The notes under the pieces: generated by a model
Database searches by the model: none
What the model was told of the DNA's origin: nothing
The model's input: the letters and a program-made list of their open reading frames with translations, nothing else
In this document: positions 1 through 8,697 of the stretch, piece by piece
Position numbering within the stretch: position 1 is the stretch's first letter
Layout: the number at the start of each line of letters is the position of its first letter
Made by a program: the position numbers and the translations under genes
Assembly (NCBI GenBank): GCA_964412105.1
Contig: CAYPNM010000031.1
Coordinates: forward strand, 1-36,628
Reading direction: 5' to 3'
From: JAKAGZ01 sp964412105
GTDB taxonomy: Bacteria; Bacteroidota; Ignavibacteria; Ignavibacteriales; Ignavibacteriaceae
DNA length: 36,628 bases

Positions 1-629
1 AGTCCTTTCGAAAGAACCAGCTTTGAAATCCTGTCGGGATTTTCGAGCACTTCTTTATGTGTGTTGCTTGAACCAATTGTTGAAACAATTCCTTCGCCAA
101 CACGGGCAAGAATTGTAGCTTCAGTTGCCCCTCCAACGAGTCTTTCAATATTTGTTCTTACCGTTATCCTGGCAATTGCCTTCAGTTGAATTCCATCTTT
201 AGATATTGCTGCCACAAGAGGGGTTTCGATTACTTTTGGCAGAACAGACATTTTTACCGCATCAAGAACATCCCTTCCTGCAAGATCTATTGCAGTGGCT
301 CTTTCAAATGTTAATCCTAAATTTGCTTTATCAGCAGAAATAAGGGAATTGATAACCTTAATTACATTTCCGCCGGCCAAATAATGCGCTTCAAGTTTTC
401 CTTGATCGACCTTAATTCCAGCCTTGGTAGCAGTGATCATACTTCTTACTATAATAACCGGCGGAACCTTTCTTAGCCGCATTCCAACCAGGTCTTTAAA
501 GATTTTCATCCTTACACCTGAGAAAAACGCTGTTATATATAATCCGATCGGAATGAAATAAAAGAATATTATTAAAAAGAATACTATTGCAATAATTATG
601 ACTATTGATAACCCCGTAATCGCTTCCAT
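1..629 (-). CDS. floA: Flotillin-like protein FloA (3' end outside window)
   Basis: SPFH/flotillin-like protein that organises membrane microdomains. I translated it by hand from the minus strand: start ATG at 629-627, preceded by GGAG, open to the window edge (209 codons seen). An N-terminal hydrophobic segment covers about residues 5-38. It is followed by the family-typical phrases VGMRLRKVPP, LEAHYLAGGNV, LTFERATAIDLAGRDVL, ARITVRTNIERLVGG and RVGEGIVSTIGSS, which match my recollection of Bacillus FloA (YqfA) closely and in the same order. The C-terminal part, normally around 120 residues, lies outside the window. It is divergent from clpC across a 517-bp gap. No NfeD-type partner is visible here; if present it would be to the left. 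The family assignment is firm, and the cellular role is inferred from it. Confidence 0.95.
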   Translation of the reverse strand, partial: MEAITGLSIVIIIAIVFFLIIFFYFIPIGLYITAFFSGVRMKIFKDLVGMRLRKVPPVIIVRSMITATKAGIKVDQGKLEAHYLAGGNVIKVINSLISADKANLGLTFERATAIDLAGRDVLDAVKMSVLPKVIETPLVAAISKDGIQLKAIARITVRTNIERLVGGATEATILARVGEGIVSTIGSSNTHKEVLENPDRISKLVLSKG

Positions 630-1064
630 TTATTTGTCTCCAATTTTATTTAATTAGCAAAACATTTTAACACTAAATTCATTTTTAAGCAAATAAATGG
701 CATTTAGTTTGTGGTGAAAGATAGGTCGTAATTGCCAATACAGCTTTTGCAAAAGGATACTTTAAAAGATAAGTTATTATCAAATAAATAAATAGAAGTA
801 TCATTGTCAGCAATAGCTCAATGCAAATCATATGAGTGAGCTTGATTTCAACAGTAATAAGCCAGTTCATTTAAAATAATTTATTAAGCGAAATCTTTAT
901 TTTTGGCCTAAAAACGCTTAGTTTAGTTAAATAAAGGACGTCTTAATAATTTTTATTGGAATTAATAAGATTCTTGGTTTATATTATAACGGATAGGTCT
1001 TTTGAAATTAAAGAATTCAGAAATATATGCTGAAATAAGGGTTATTAAGAGACAAGCGAGTTGC

Positions 1065-1095
1065 TTGATTGAGTATTATTCAATCTTTATTTTTG
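1065..1095 (+). promoter_or_regulatory. Candidate clpC promoter, Bacteroidota type
   Basis: TTG at 1065-1067, a 20-nt spacer, and TATTTTTG at 1088-1095 fit the Bacteroidota primary-sigma pattern TTG-N(17-23)-TAnnTTTG. This would start transcription near 1101, leaving a leader of about 45 nt before clpC, which has AAGGA at 1136-1140. It is a pattern match only; AT-rich DNA yields such matches by chance. Confidence 0.4.
1067..1085. repeat. Inverted repeat GATTGA-N7-TCAATC in the clpC promoter
   Basis: Perfect 6-bp arms at 1067-1072 and 1080-1085 sit between the putative -33 and -7 elements. A second short repeat, CAAGC-gagtt-GCTTG, lies at 1053-1067. The position suits a repressor operator. 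It matches neither CIRCE (HrcA) nor the CtsR heptad as I know them. Confidence 0.4.
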
Positions 1096-1146
1096 AAATG
1101 AACTAAAAGACTATAAAAAACCTTTACTGTAAAATAAGGATTTAAT

Positions 1147-3654
1147 ATGGATGGAAATTTTTCAGACAGACTTCAGGATGTTATCAGATTAAGTCGTGAG
1201 GAAGCTTTAAGACTTGGTCATGATTATATCGGAACCGAACATCTGCTTCTCGGTATTATCCGGGAGGGACAGGGAGTCGCTGTCAGAATATTAAGAAATC
1301 TTGATTGTGATTTGATGAAATTAAAAAAAGCTATTGAGGATACAGTCAGAACTTCGGGAGGTACCCTTACTATAGGCAATATACCTCTGACTAAGCAGGC
1401 CGAAAAAGTATTAAAGATTACTCAAATAGAATCAAAAATTTATAAAGCTGACGTAATTGGCACAGAACATTTATTACTTTCATTGCTAAGAGATGAAGAT
1501 AATATTGCAACCCAGATACTTCATCAATTTAATGTTACTTATGATGCCGCTCGTTCGGAATTGAATGCGATGCTAAGCAGCAAAAATCCCAAAGATGCAG
1601 CAAGCGGTACTCCTGCGCCGGATAAGAAAATTGAGAGAACTAAAACTCCTGTTCTTGATAATTTTGGACGCGATTTGACAAAATTAGCAGGAGAAGATAA
1701 ACTGGATCCGGTCGTTGGACGCGAAATGGAAATTGAAAGGGTTGCCCAAATATTAAGCAGAAGAAAGAAAAATAATCCTGTTTTAATCGGGGAACCGGGA
1801 GTTGGAAAAACTGCAATTGCTGAAGGACTTGCTTTGAGAATTGTTCAAAAAAAGGTACCGAGAATTCTTCAGGAAAAGAGAGTAGTAACTCTTGATCTTG
1901 CCGGATTAGTTGCCGGAACAAAATACCGCGGACAATTTGAAGAGAGAATGAAGGCTTTAATGAATGAACTTGAAAAAGCCCGTGATGTAATATTATTTAT
2001 TGATGAGCTTCATACGATAGTTGGAGCAGGGGGAGCTTCGGGTTCTCTTGATGCTTCAAATATGTTTAAACCCGCGCTTTCGCGGGGTGATATTCAATGC
2101 ATAGGTGCCACTACTCTCGATGAATACAGGAAATATATTGAAACAGACGGCGCATTGGACAGAAGATTTCAAAAAGTAATGGTTGAACCACCGAGTTATG
2201 ATGAAACAATTCAAATTCTCGATAATATTAAATTCAAGTATGAAGAACATCATCATGTAAAATATTCCAAGGATGCAATTGATTCAGCCGTGAAACTAAG
2301 CAACAGGTATATAACCGACAGGCATTTACCTGATAAAGCAATCGATGTTATTGATGAAGCCGGCTCAAGAGTTCATATGGGAAATTTTGAAGTGCCGCAA
2401 GAAATTCTCGAACTGGAAGGCAGTATAGAAAAAGTAAGACAGGAAAAAGCACAGGTAGTTAAGAAACAGGATTATGAAGAGGCTGCAAGGCTGAGGGACA
2501 GAGAGAGAAATCTGCAATCTGATCTTGAAATTGCAAAAAATGAGTGGGATGCAAAAACCAGAGATATAGTTCATGATGTGACTGAGGATGATATTGCTAC
2601 TGTTGTTGCAATGATGACCGGAATCCCGGTTAACCGCGTTGCACAGACAGAATCTGAAAAACTCTTGAATATGGAGGAAGAGCTAAAGAAACAAATTGTT
2701 GGACAGAATGAAGCAGTTTCAAAACTAACAAAGGCAATCAGGCGAACCAGAGCAGGGCTTAAAAATCCGAATCGACCAATAGGAAGCTTTATTTTCTTAG
2801 GTCCAACCGGTGTCGGCAAAACAGAATTAAGCAAGGCCCTTGCTAGGTATTTGTTTGATTCGGAAAATGCTCTTATAAGAATAGATATGAGTGAATATAT
2901 GGAAAAATTTTCGCTCTCAAGATTAGTTGGAGCGCCTCCTGGATATGTGGGTTACGAAGAAGGCGGACAACTTACTGAGAAGGTGAGAAGGAAACCATAT
3001 TCAGTTGTTCTTTTTGACGAAATAGAAAAAGCTCATCCAGATATATTCAGTATTCTGCTTCAGGTTCTTGATGATGGAGTTTTAACAGATAGTCTCGGAA
3101 GGAAAGTAGACTTCAGGAATACAATTATTATTATGACGTCGAATGTTGGCGCACGTGATATTAAGAATATTGGTTCATTTGGATTTGGCGGAGAAAAGTC
3201 TGAAGACCAGCATACGTCGATGAAAAATACGCTCGAAGATGCTATGAGGAAGCTTTTTAATCCTGAATTTCTAAACAGGATTGACGAAGCGATTGTCTTT
3301 AGAAATTTGGAAAAATCTGATATCCTGCAGATAATTAGTATTGAGCTTCAGGATCTACTTAAAAACATTGCTGAACATAAAATGGAAATTGTACTTGATG
3401 ATTCGGCAAAGAATTTTCTTGTTGAACAGGGATTTGATCAGAAATTCGGAGCCCGTCCTTTGAGAAGAGCAATCCAAAAATATGTTGAAGATCCACTTGC
3501 AGAAGAAATCCTAAGAGGTTCATTTAAAGAAGGTGCTAAAATTATCGCCAAACATGTTGAAGGAACGGAAGAGCTTGTATTTATGGATGAGAATATGAAT
3601 CTGGACATTACGGATGAAGAAGAGGAAAAAACAGATACCGGTGGCGAAGCATAA
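1147..3654 (+). CDS. clpC: ATP-dependent Clp protease ATP-binding subunit ClpC
   Basis: Hsp100 AAA+ unfoldase that feeds proteins to ClpP in the cytoplasm. The 835 residues show the complete ClpC layout: two N-terminal Clp_N repeats (about 5-70 and 80-145, each with an IGTEHLLL-type motif), AAA+ domain 1 with Walker A GEPGVGKT (215-222) and Walker B VILFIDE (281-287), a UVR-like coiled middle domain (about 425-468, with YEEAARLRD), and AAA+ domain 2 with Walker A GPTGVGKT (552-559) and Walker B VVLFDE (620-625). A GFGG segment near 679 fits the ClpP-docking loop. The acidic tail is common in the family. The ATG is preceded by AAGGA. Unlike the Gram-positive clpC operon, no ctsR/mcsAB genes flank it, and a strong terminator follows, so it is probably monocistronic. 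Confidence 0.98.
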   Translation: MDGNFSDRLQDVIRLSREEALRLGHDYIGTEHLLLGIIREGQGVAVRILRNLDCDLMKLKKAIEDTVRTSGGTLTIGNIPLTKQAEKVLKITQIESKIYKADVIGTEHLLLSLLRDEDNIATQILHQFNVTYDAARSELNAMLSSKNPKDAASGTPAPDKKIERTKTPVLDNFGRDLTKLAGEDKLDPVVGREMEIERVAQILSRRKKNNPVLIGEPGVGKTAIAEGLALRIVQKKVPRILQEKRVVTLDLAGLVAGTKYRGQFEERMKALMNELEKARDVILFIDELHTIVGAGGASGSLDASNMFKPALSRGDIQCIGATTLDEYRKYIETDGALDRRFQKVMVEPPSYDETIQILDNIKFKYEEHHHVKYSKDAIDSAVKLSNRYITDRHLPDKAIDVIDEAGSRVHMGNFEVPQEILELEGSIEKVRQEKAQVVKKQDYEEAARLRDRERNLQSDLEIAKNEWDAKTRDIVHDVTEDDIATVVAMMTGIPVNRVAQTESEKLLNMEEELKKQIVGQNEAVSKLTKAIRRTRAGLKNPNRPIGSFIFLGPTGVGKTELSKALARYLFDSENALIRIDMSEYMEKFSLSRLVGAPPGYVGYEEGGQLTEKVRRKPYSVVLFDEIEKAHPDIFSILLQVLDDGVLTDSLGRKVDFRNTIIIMTSNVGARDIKNIGSFGFGGEKSEDQHTSMKNTLEDAMRKLFNPEFLNRIDEAIVFRNLEKSDILQIISIELQDLLKNIAEHKMEIVLDDSAKNFLVEQGFDQKFGARPLRRAIQKYVEDPLAEEILRGSFKEGAKIIAKHVEGTEELVFMDENMNLDITDEEEEKTDTGGEA

Positions 3655-3674
3655 ATTTCATATTATATTCAATT

Positions 3675-3708
3675 AAAAAGCGTATTACTTTTAATACGCT
3701 TTTTTTTT
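3675..3708 (+). terminator. Rho-independent terminator of clpC
   Basis: Perfect stem AGCGTATTA (3679-3687) / TAATACGCT (3692-3700) with loop CTTT, extended by an A-run/T-run, ending in eight or more T. It lies 20 nt after the clpC stop. Confidence 0.92.
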
Positions 3709-3752
3709 GTATCTTTTAGACGAATAAATGATGAATTAAAATGGAGGTATAT

Positions 3753-4037
3753 ATGGCTGTATTAAATCAAAATGAGATTAATGCGCATCTGAGCAAGGTT
3801 GAAAGCTGGAATTATATGGATAACAAAATCAGCAAGGAATTTGAGCTTAAGGATTTTAAAACCGCACTAGATTTTGTTAACCGGGTCGGGGCTGAAGCTG
3901 AATCGATGGACCATCATCCCGATATTTTAATGCATTCCTGGAATAAAGTTAAAATTTCCGTAAACACTCATAGTGAAGGCGGTGTAACGGAGAAGGATTT
4001 TAAGTTAGCGGAAAAAATTGAGGCAATAAACAAGTGA
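3753..4037 (+). CDS. phhB: 4a-hydroxytetrahydrobiopterin dehydratase (PCD/DCoH family)
   Basis: Pterin-4a-carbinolamine dehydratase, which regenerates the pterin cofactor after aromatic amino-acid hydroxylation. The 94 residues match the usual family size of about 95-110. The signature MDHHPDI and the later W-N-K-V and T-H-S-E-G-G-V-T segments are present, including the paired His and the Asp of the active site. An upstream in-frame ATG at 3741 is less likely, because GGAGGT (3743-3748) lies between the two ATGs and is placed to serve the second. The stop overlaps the next gene's GTG, so the genes are probably co-transcribed. No aromatic amino-acid hydroxylase is in the window, so the physiological partner is unknown. 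Some family members have other roles, such as molybdopterin-related or regulatory ones. Confidence 0.93.
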   Translation: MAVLNQNEINAHLSKVESWNYMDNKISKEFELKDFKTALDFVNRVGAEAESMDHHPDILMHSWNKVKISVNTHSEGGVTEKDFKLAEKIEAINK

Positions 4038-4345
4038 ACAACAGACTGGAATCACTTTTAAATTTGCATAAAAAGGAGCCTGAAGATTCTTTCTTATTAT
4101 ACGGAATTGCGCTTGAATATATGTCACTTAATGATTTTGATAAGGCTGAAAAATATTTCAAAAATTTATTGGCGAAAGATTCAAAATATGTTCCTGCCTA
4201 TATGCAATTTGCACGGCTGAGGGAAAAACAAAATCAAATTGGAGATGCAAAATTTCTTTACCAAAAGGGGATTGAGGTAGCCAGAGAAACTGGCGATGCG
4301 CACGCAGCTAAAGAAATGGAGGAATTCCTAGATGAGCTTGAGTGA
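4034..4345 (+). CDS. Small TPR protein
   Basis: A 103-residue soluble protein made almost entirely of tetratricopeptide repeats: a unit at about 17-50 (SFLLYGIALEYMSLNDFDKA) and another at about 51-84 with canonical A/G/Y/A positions, then an acidic helix. There is no signal peptide or catalytic domain, so it is likely a protein-protein adaptor. It starts at a GTG that overlaps the TGA of the pterin dehydratase and overlaps pyrE by 14 nt, implying translational coupling in the phhB-TPR-pyrE-mscS run. Its partner cannot be inferred from sequence. Confidence 0.85.
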   Translation: MNNRLESLLNLHKKEPEDSFLLYGIALEYMSLNDFDKAEKYFKNLLAKDSKYVPAYMQFARLREKQNQIGDAKFLYQKGIEVARETGDAHAAKEMEEFLDELE

Positions 4346-4916
4346 AAAAGAAATTTACAATATTTTCCTGAAAACAGGAGCTCTTCTGCAGGGGCATTTT
4401 CTTCTCACATCCGGCAGGCATAGTGATAAATATTTTCAATGTGCAAAAGTTTTGCAATATCCTGAATATATGGAATTAATATGCGCCAGGATCGTTGAAC
4501 ATTTTAAGAATTACAAAATAGATACTGTGATTTCTCCAGCAATTGGCGGAATTATTGTCGGCCAGGAAGTAGCGAGGCAGTTAAATAAAAGGTCCATATT
4601 TGCTGAAAGGGAAGACAAAAAATTAACTCTAAGAAGAGGATTTACTCTGGAGGAAGGAGAAAATGTTCTTGTATGTGAAGACGTTGTAACTACCGGCGGA
4701 TCTGTTTTTGAGGTTATTGATATTGTGAAGGAGCATAAAGCTAATGTAGCCGGAGTTGGATTTATAGTTGATAGAAGTAATGGAAAAGTTGATTTTGGTT
4801 TCCCTCAATTCAGCGCAATGCAAATGGAAGTTGTTTCGTATTTGCCTGATGAATGCAAGTTGTGCCATCAGGGTTTTAAATTAGTGAAACCGGGTTCAAG
4901 AAAAATACCAGCATGA
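4332..4916 (+). CDS. pyrE: Orotate phosphoribosyltransferase
   Basis: Joins orotate and PRPP to make OMP in pyrimidine synthesis (cytoplasm). The 194 residues include the PRPP-binding motif VLVCEDVVTTGGS (112-124) and an early F-L-L-T-S-G-R-H-S-D-K-Y block (24-34) typical of PyrE. The region AEREDKKLTLRRGF (91-104) is the flexible loop region with basic residues. The C-terminal C-x-x-C-H-Q-G...K-P-G-S tail is seen in the PyrE subgroup of this length. The start overlaps the end of the TPR gene, and the stop overlaps the start of the MscS gene (ATGA). No other pyr genes are here. Confidence 0.96.
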   Translation: MSLSEKEIYNIFLKTGALLQGHFLLTSGRHSDKYFQCAKVLQYPEYMELICARIVEHFKNYKIDTVISPAIGGIIVGQEVARQLNKRSIFAEREDKKLTLRRGFTLEEGENVLVCEDVVTTGGSVFEVIDIVKEHKANVAGVGFIVDRSNGKVDFGFPQFSAMQMEVVSYLPDECKLCHQGFKLVKPGSRKIPA

Positions 4917-6037
4917 ACAATCTTGCAAATTATATAAGGACATTGATTGGTAATGATCTGATTTTTGGAGTTACCGTTTCCATAGTTATTATTCTTTTAT
5001 CCCTTTTCCTTGCGAAGTTAATAAGCTTTCTTCTAAAGGAGATAATTAAACCTTTCGTTCAAAAGACCAAGTCTAACATCGATGACAAGATACTTGAGGT
5101 AGTAGAATCAGCCACTTTCAGGTTAATAATTTTAGGGGGTTTTTATTTTGCGGTAAACAATCTCCGTTACGGTTATTTCCTGTATGAAGATAACGCAGAA
5201 TCGATTTTTAAGAAATCATATTCTTTTATCGATAAATTTTTACTATTCGCTGATAATGTTCTTTACCTTGCACTGATTTTAATAGTTCTTTTATTAACCT
5301 ACCGTATAATTACTATTCTGTTTGACTGGTATGCAGAAAAAATTAATGCTGGAGATAACAGGAATCTAAGCGGCAGCCTATTTCCCCTGCTGAAGAAGGT
5401 ATCCAAAGTTATAATAGCAGCGCTGGTGGTAATAATAATTCTTTCAAGGTTCGATGTAAACATCAGTGCTTTTATTGTATCATTGGGAGTCGGCTCACTT
5501 GCAATCGCACTGGCAGCTCAGGATACGATCTCAAATATGATTGCCGGTTTTATAATAATGATTGATCGCCCTTTTAGAATTGGAGACAGAATAAGATATG
5601 GATCCGATATAGGTGACGTTGCTGAGATCGGAATTAGAAGCACAAAGATACTGGACTATGATAATAACCTGGTAATAATGCCGAATAATGAAATTGTAAA
5701 ATCGAAAATTATTAATGTAACCTATCCAAATATTTTAACAAGGGTAATTATAGAAGTTGGTGTTGCTTACGGCTCTGATCTCAAGAGAGTCAGAGAGATA
5801 ATGCTGAATGCGGCAAACGCGCATCCCTTGATTTCAAAAGAAATTCCTCCCGATGTTGTTTTGCTTGAATTTGGTGATTCCTCTCTTAATATAAGGCTTG
5901 CAGCGCGTACCGATGATTATAAAAATGCCTGGAAAATGCAATGTGAACTTCGTGAGACTATTTATGAAGAATTCAATAAGACGGGAATTGAAATTCCATT
6001 CCCACAAAGAGTTGTTTACATGAAAAAGGAAGAATGA
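4913..6037 (+). CDS. MscS-family mechanosensitive ion channel
   Basis: Inner-membrane channel that opens under membrane tension to release solutes on osmotic downshock. The 374 residues have hydrophobic segments at about 17-42, 68-85, 112-138 and 164-215. The last contains the pore-helix signature S-L-G-V-G-S-L-A-I-A-L-A-A-Q-D-T-I-S-N (190-208), followed by the MscS beta domain start DRPFRIGDRI (218-227) and MPNNEIVKSKI (256-266). The cytoplasmic C-terminal domain ends near 366. It overlaps pyrE by 4 nt (ATGA), so it is translated as part of the same operon, although the functions appear unrelated. Confidence 0.94.
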   Translation: MNNLANYIRTLIGNDLIFGVTVSIVIILLSLFLAKLISFLLKEIIKPFVQKTKSNIDDKILEVVESATFRLIILGGFYFAVNNLRYGYFLYEDNAESIFKKSYSFIDKFLLFADNVLYLALILIVLLLTYRIITILFDWYAEKINAGDNRNLSGSLFPLLKKVSKVIIAALVVIIILSRFDVNISAFIVSLGVGSLAIALAAQDTISNMIAGFIIMIDRPFRIGDRIRYGSDIGDVAEIGIRSTKILDYDNNLVIMPNNEIVKSKIINVTYPNILTRVIIEVGVAYGSDLKRVREIMLNAANAHPLISKEIPPDVVLLEFGDSSLNIRLAARTDDYKNAWKMQCELRETIYEEFNKTGIEIPFPQRVVYMKKEE

Positions 6038-6059
6038 TTTACTCACCTTAAAATATTAT

Positions 6060-7334
6060 ATGAAGATGAAAACGATAATTATAACTCTTGTCCTTTCTAT
6101 AGCGACATTTGCACAAATAAAATTTGACGATTATTTCATTGACAGGTCGTTAAGGATAGATTATTATCATACAGCAGATTCAGCAAACGACTGGTATTCG
6201 ATGGGTGAATTAAAAGAAGAACCATACTGGGGGGGCACTAAAACAAAATTGACTGAAGGATTTAATTACGGTTCTTTCATATTTAAAGCTTATGATGATA
6301 GTACAAATAGACTTATATATTATCATACTTACTCATCTTTGCTTAATGAGTGGCAGACTACAGATGAGGCAAAACATACCACACGAACATTTTATGAAAC
6401 TGTTACAATGCCATTTCCTAAACATAAAATAAGAGTCGAATTTTATACCAGAAACAGGGAACACGTTCCGATTAAGAAGTTTGTTTATAAAATTGATCCA
6501 AAAAGCTATTTCATTGAGCAGGATAATAATTATCGTTATCCAACTTTCAAAGTTCATTATTCAGGTGATCCAGCGGTCAAGGTGGATATTGTAATATTGC
6601 CCGACGGCTATACAAAAGACCAACTCGGCAAATTTAAAAAGGATTGTAAAAGGTTTGCTGGTTATCTTTTTGAAACCTCACCTTACGATAAAAATGTCGA
6701 TAAATTTAATATTTGGGGTGTTGAAGCTGCATCTCAGGATTCAGGAACGGATATTCCGGGTGAGGGGATTTGGAGAAATACTCTTTTAAATACATCATTT
6801 TATACTTTTGATGAAGCCAGGTATTGTTTGACTTCGGATGATAAAACTGTACGTGACCTTGCCGCCAATGCACCTTACGATCAGATTTACATTTTGGTTA
6901 ACTCCGACAGATACGGAGGAGGAGGATTATATAATTTTTATACAGTGTGTACCACAGATAATAAAAATTCGAATTTTGTATTTACACACGAATTTGGACA
7001 CGGATTCGCTTATCTGGGCGATGAATATTATACTTCTTCAGTAGCTTACAGCAATTTCTTCCCGACAGATGTAGAACCACTTGAACCGAATTTGACTACA
7101 CTTGTTGATTTTAAATCCAAATGGAAGAATATGGTTGCTGATACAATTCCGATTCCAACTCCTGCTACTCCAGAATATAAAAACGTAGTCGGAGTGTTTG
7201 AAGGTGGCGGTTATGTTGCCAAAGGAGTTTATCGTCCTGCAGAGGTTTGCTCGATGGATCAGGTAGTCTTTAATCATTTTTGTCCTGTCTGCAAGGCCGC
7301 TATACAAAAGATGATTGATTATTACACCAAATAA
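6060..7334 (+). CDS. Secreted peptidase M64 family metalloprotease
   Basis: Exported zinc protease of the M64 (IgA peptidase-like) family. Residues 1-19 form a signal peptide (MKMKTIIITLVLSIATFAQ, cleavage after AQ or FA). A beta-rich N-terminal domain (about 20-170, M64_N type) precedes the catalytic domain. The zinc motif H310-E-F-G-H314 continues into L-G-D-E-Y (319-323), the HExxHxxxxxGDEY arrangement typical of M64. A C-terminal Cys cluster (EVCSMD ... FCPVC) may form disulphides. It starts 22 nt after mscS without a clear Shine-Dalgarno sequence; ATG at 6066 is an alternative start. The substrate is unknown; the named family member cleaves IgA, but that should not be assumed here. Confidence 0.9.
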   Translation: MKMKTIIITLVLSIATFAQIKFDDYFIDRSLRIDYYHTADSANDWYSMGELKEEPYWGGTKTKLTEGFNYGSFIFKAYDDSTNRLIYYHTYSSLLNEWQTTDEAKHTTRTFYETVTMPFPKHKIRVEFYTRNREHVPIKKFVYKIDPKSYFIEQDNNYRYPTFKVHYSGDPAVKVDIVILPDGYTKDQLGKFKKDCKRFAGYLFETSPYDKNVDKFNIWGVEAASQDSGTDIPGEGIWRNTLLNTSFYTFDEARYCLTSDDKTVRDLAANAPYDQIYILVNSDRYGGGGLYNFYTVCTTDNKNSNFVFTHEFGHGFAYLGDEYYTSSVAYSNFFPTDVEPLEPNLTTLVDFKSKWKNMVADTIPIPTPATPEYKNVVGVFEGGGYVAKGVYRPAEVCSMDQVVFNHFCPVCKAAIQKMIDYYTK

Positions 7335-7467
7335 TCCATTTTACTCGGAGCCGGAGAACTTTTTGCTTGTATGGTGCCAGGTTATTTGGGGATAATCTGC
7401 TATAAATTGTATCTTACTTCTTAAAATTTTGTGTTTATCAGGTACAATAAATTAATTAGTAAGGAAA

Positions 7468-8697
7468 ATGGATCAGAGAAAATTATATAAAACTATTGAA
7501 ACGATATCTTCAGGGAATTTTGCATCCGATAAGGAAATGCTGATTGAAGTATTGAATCAGATCATTAATAATGAAGAAATTAAAATAAATGGCGGAAGGA
7601 TGTGGCAGCTGAACACTGACAACAGGGCATACGGGCTGCTGTATCAAACAGGAAAAATTGAAAGGATCGCAGAAAATTTTTCATTAAAAATCAGCGATTA
7701 TCCGATCTTCGATTACATAACAAAGGAACGAACGGTTTTGGGAAATGAAACCAATGAGACTTTAAGGGAAAAGGGCATATTCAAATACTCAGCCTCCGGA
7801 GTAGGATATAAGATAAAAATAGATGGAAAACCTTACTATGAATATCTGCTGGCGTTAAATTCTGAGGAAATTAATGAGGATCTCAGATTGGCTCTAAATA
7901 TCATCTCAACTGCATTAACATCAAGGATAAAACAAAGAAGTGTAGCTTCGCGTGCGGATATAATGAAGGCTGACCTTGATAAGGCGAGGGAGCTTCAAAA
8001 AAGTATTCTACCGGAACACGAATACAGATTTCACGATTACCAACTTTTTGGTGTTACGAATCCTGCGGAAATAGTAGGGGGGGATTTCTTTGATTACATA
8101 GAAATGGGGGACGATGAAAAACTGGCTGTAATTGTAGGCGATGCTGCCAGCAAAGGTGTCAGCGCTTCAGCTGAGGCAATGTATATTTCCGGAGCACTAC
8201 GAATGGGTGCTAATTTCGAAATAAAGATATCACCCCTCATGCAAAGAATGAATAAACTGGTTAATAAGATTTTTGCTGATGATAAATTTGCTTCCATGTT
8301 CTATGGAGAATTATCTACTGAAAAGAACGGCCTATTTCTTTATTCCAATGCAGGGCATAATCCGCCTATATTTTTAAGAAATGATTCAAATCATGTTGAA
8401 TTGCTTAATACAACAGGACCGGTGCTTGGTCCCACTCCTCATGCAAAATTCTCGGTAGATAATATAAATATTCATCCCGGAGATACGTTGTTCATATATT
8501 CAGATGGTGTCACCGATTCGGCTGATGTAAATTTTAATAATTACGGTGAAGAGAGATTAATTAAACTTCTGAAGAAGATAAAAAATAAACCTGCAAAAGA
8601 AATTGCCTATACGGTCCTTGAAGATGTTATTAAATTTTCTAAGAGGGGGGCATATAGTGATGATAAAACTATAGTTGTAATTAAAAGAAAAGTCTAA
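7468..8697 (+). CDS. PP2C-like SpoIIE-domain serine phosphatase (RsbU type)
   Basis: A phosphatase of the family that dephosphorylates anti-sigma-factor antagonists in partner-switching pathways. The 409 residues divide into an N-terminal sensor-like region (about 1-155, weak GAF-like character, not securely assigned), a short coiled linker containing A-D-L-D-K-A-R-E-L-Q-K-S-I-L-P (168-182) that is characteristic of this family, and the SpoIIE catalytic domain. Metal-binding positions are visible in GGDFFDY (D206), VGDAASKGV (D225), YSNAGHNPP, YSDGVTD and DDKT near the C-terminus. No anti-sigma factor, STAS antagonist or kinase is nearby, so the target is unknown. It is preceded by a 133-bp gap and is probably a stand-alone transcription unit. 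Confidence 0.92.
   Translation: MDQRKLYKTIETISSGNFASDKEMLIEVLNQIINNEEIKINGGRMWQLNTDNRAYGLLYQTGKIERIAENFSLKISDYPIFDYITKERTVLGNETNETLREKGIFKYSASGVGYKIKIDGKPYYEYLLALNSEEINEDLRLALNIISTALTSRIKQRSVASRADIMKADLDKARELQKSILPEHEYRFHDYQLFGVTNPAEIVGGDFFDYIEMGDDEKLAVIVGDAASKGVSASAEAMYISGALRMGANFEIKISPLMQRMNKLVNKIFADDKFASMFYGELSTEKNGLFLYSNAGHNPPIFLRNDSNHVELLNTTGPVLGPTPHAKFSVDNINIHPGDTLFIYSDGVTDSADVNFNNYGEERLIKLLKKIKNKPAKEIAYTVLEDVIKFSKRGAYSDDKTIVVIKRKV

Larger units (their letters stand above)
630..1146. other. Divergent intergenic region floA / clpC
   Basis: A 517-bp AT-rich gap between divergent genes. A 61-codon minus-strand reading frame (870-685) is hydrophobic but has no ribosome binding site and biased low-complexity composition, so I do not call it a gene. 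The right part holds the likely clpC promoter and a small inverted repeat, listed separately. I see nothing else convincing in 630-1050. Confidence 0.6.

Noticed and set aside
685..870. 61-codon minus-strand hydrophobic frame as a small membrane protein
   Set aside because: No ribosome binding site, low-complexity hydrophobic content from AT-rich DNA, no family likeness.
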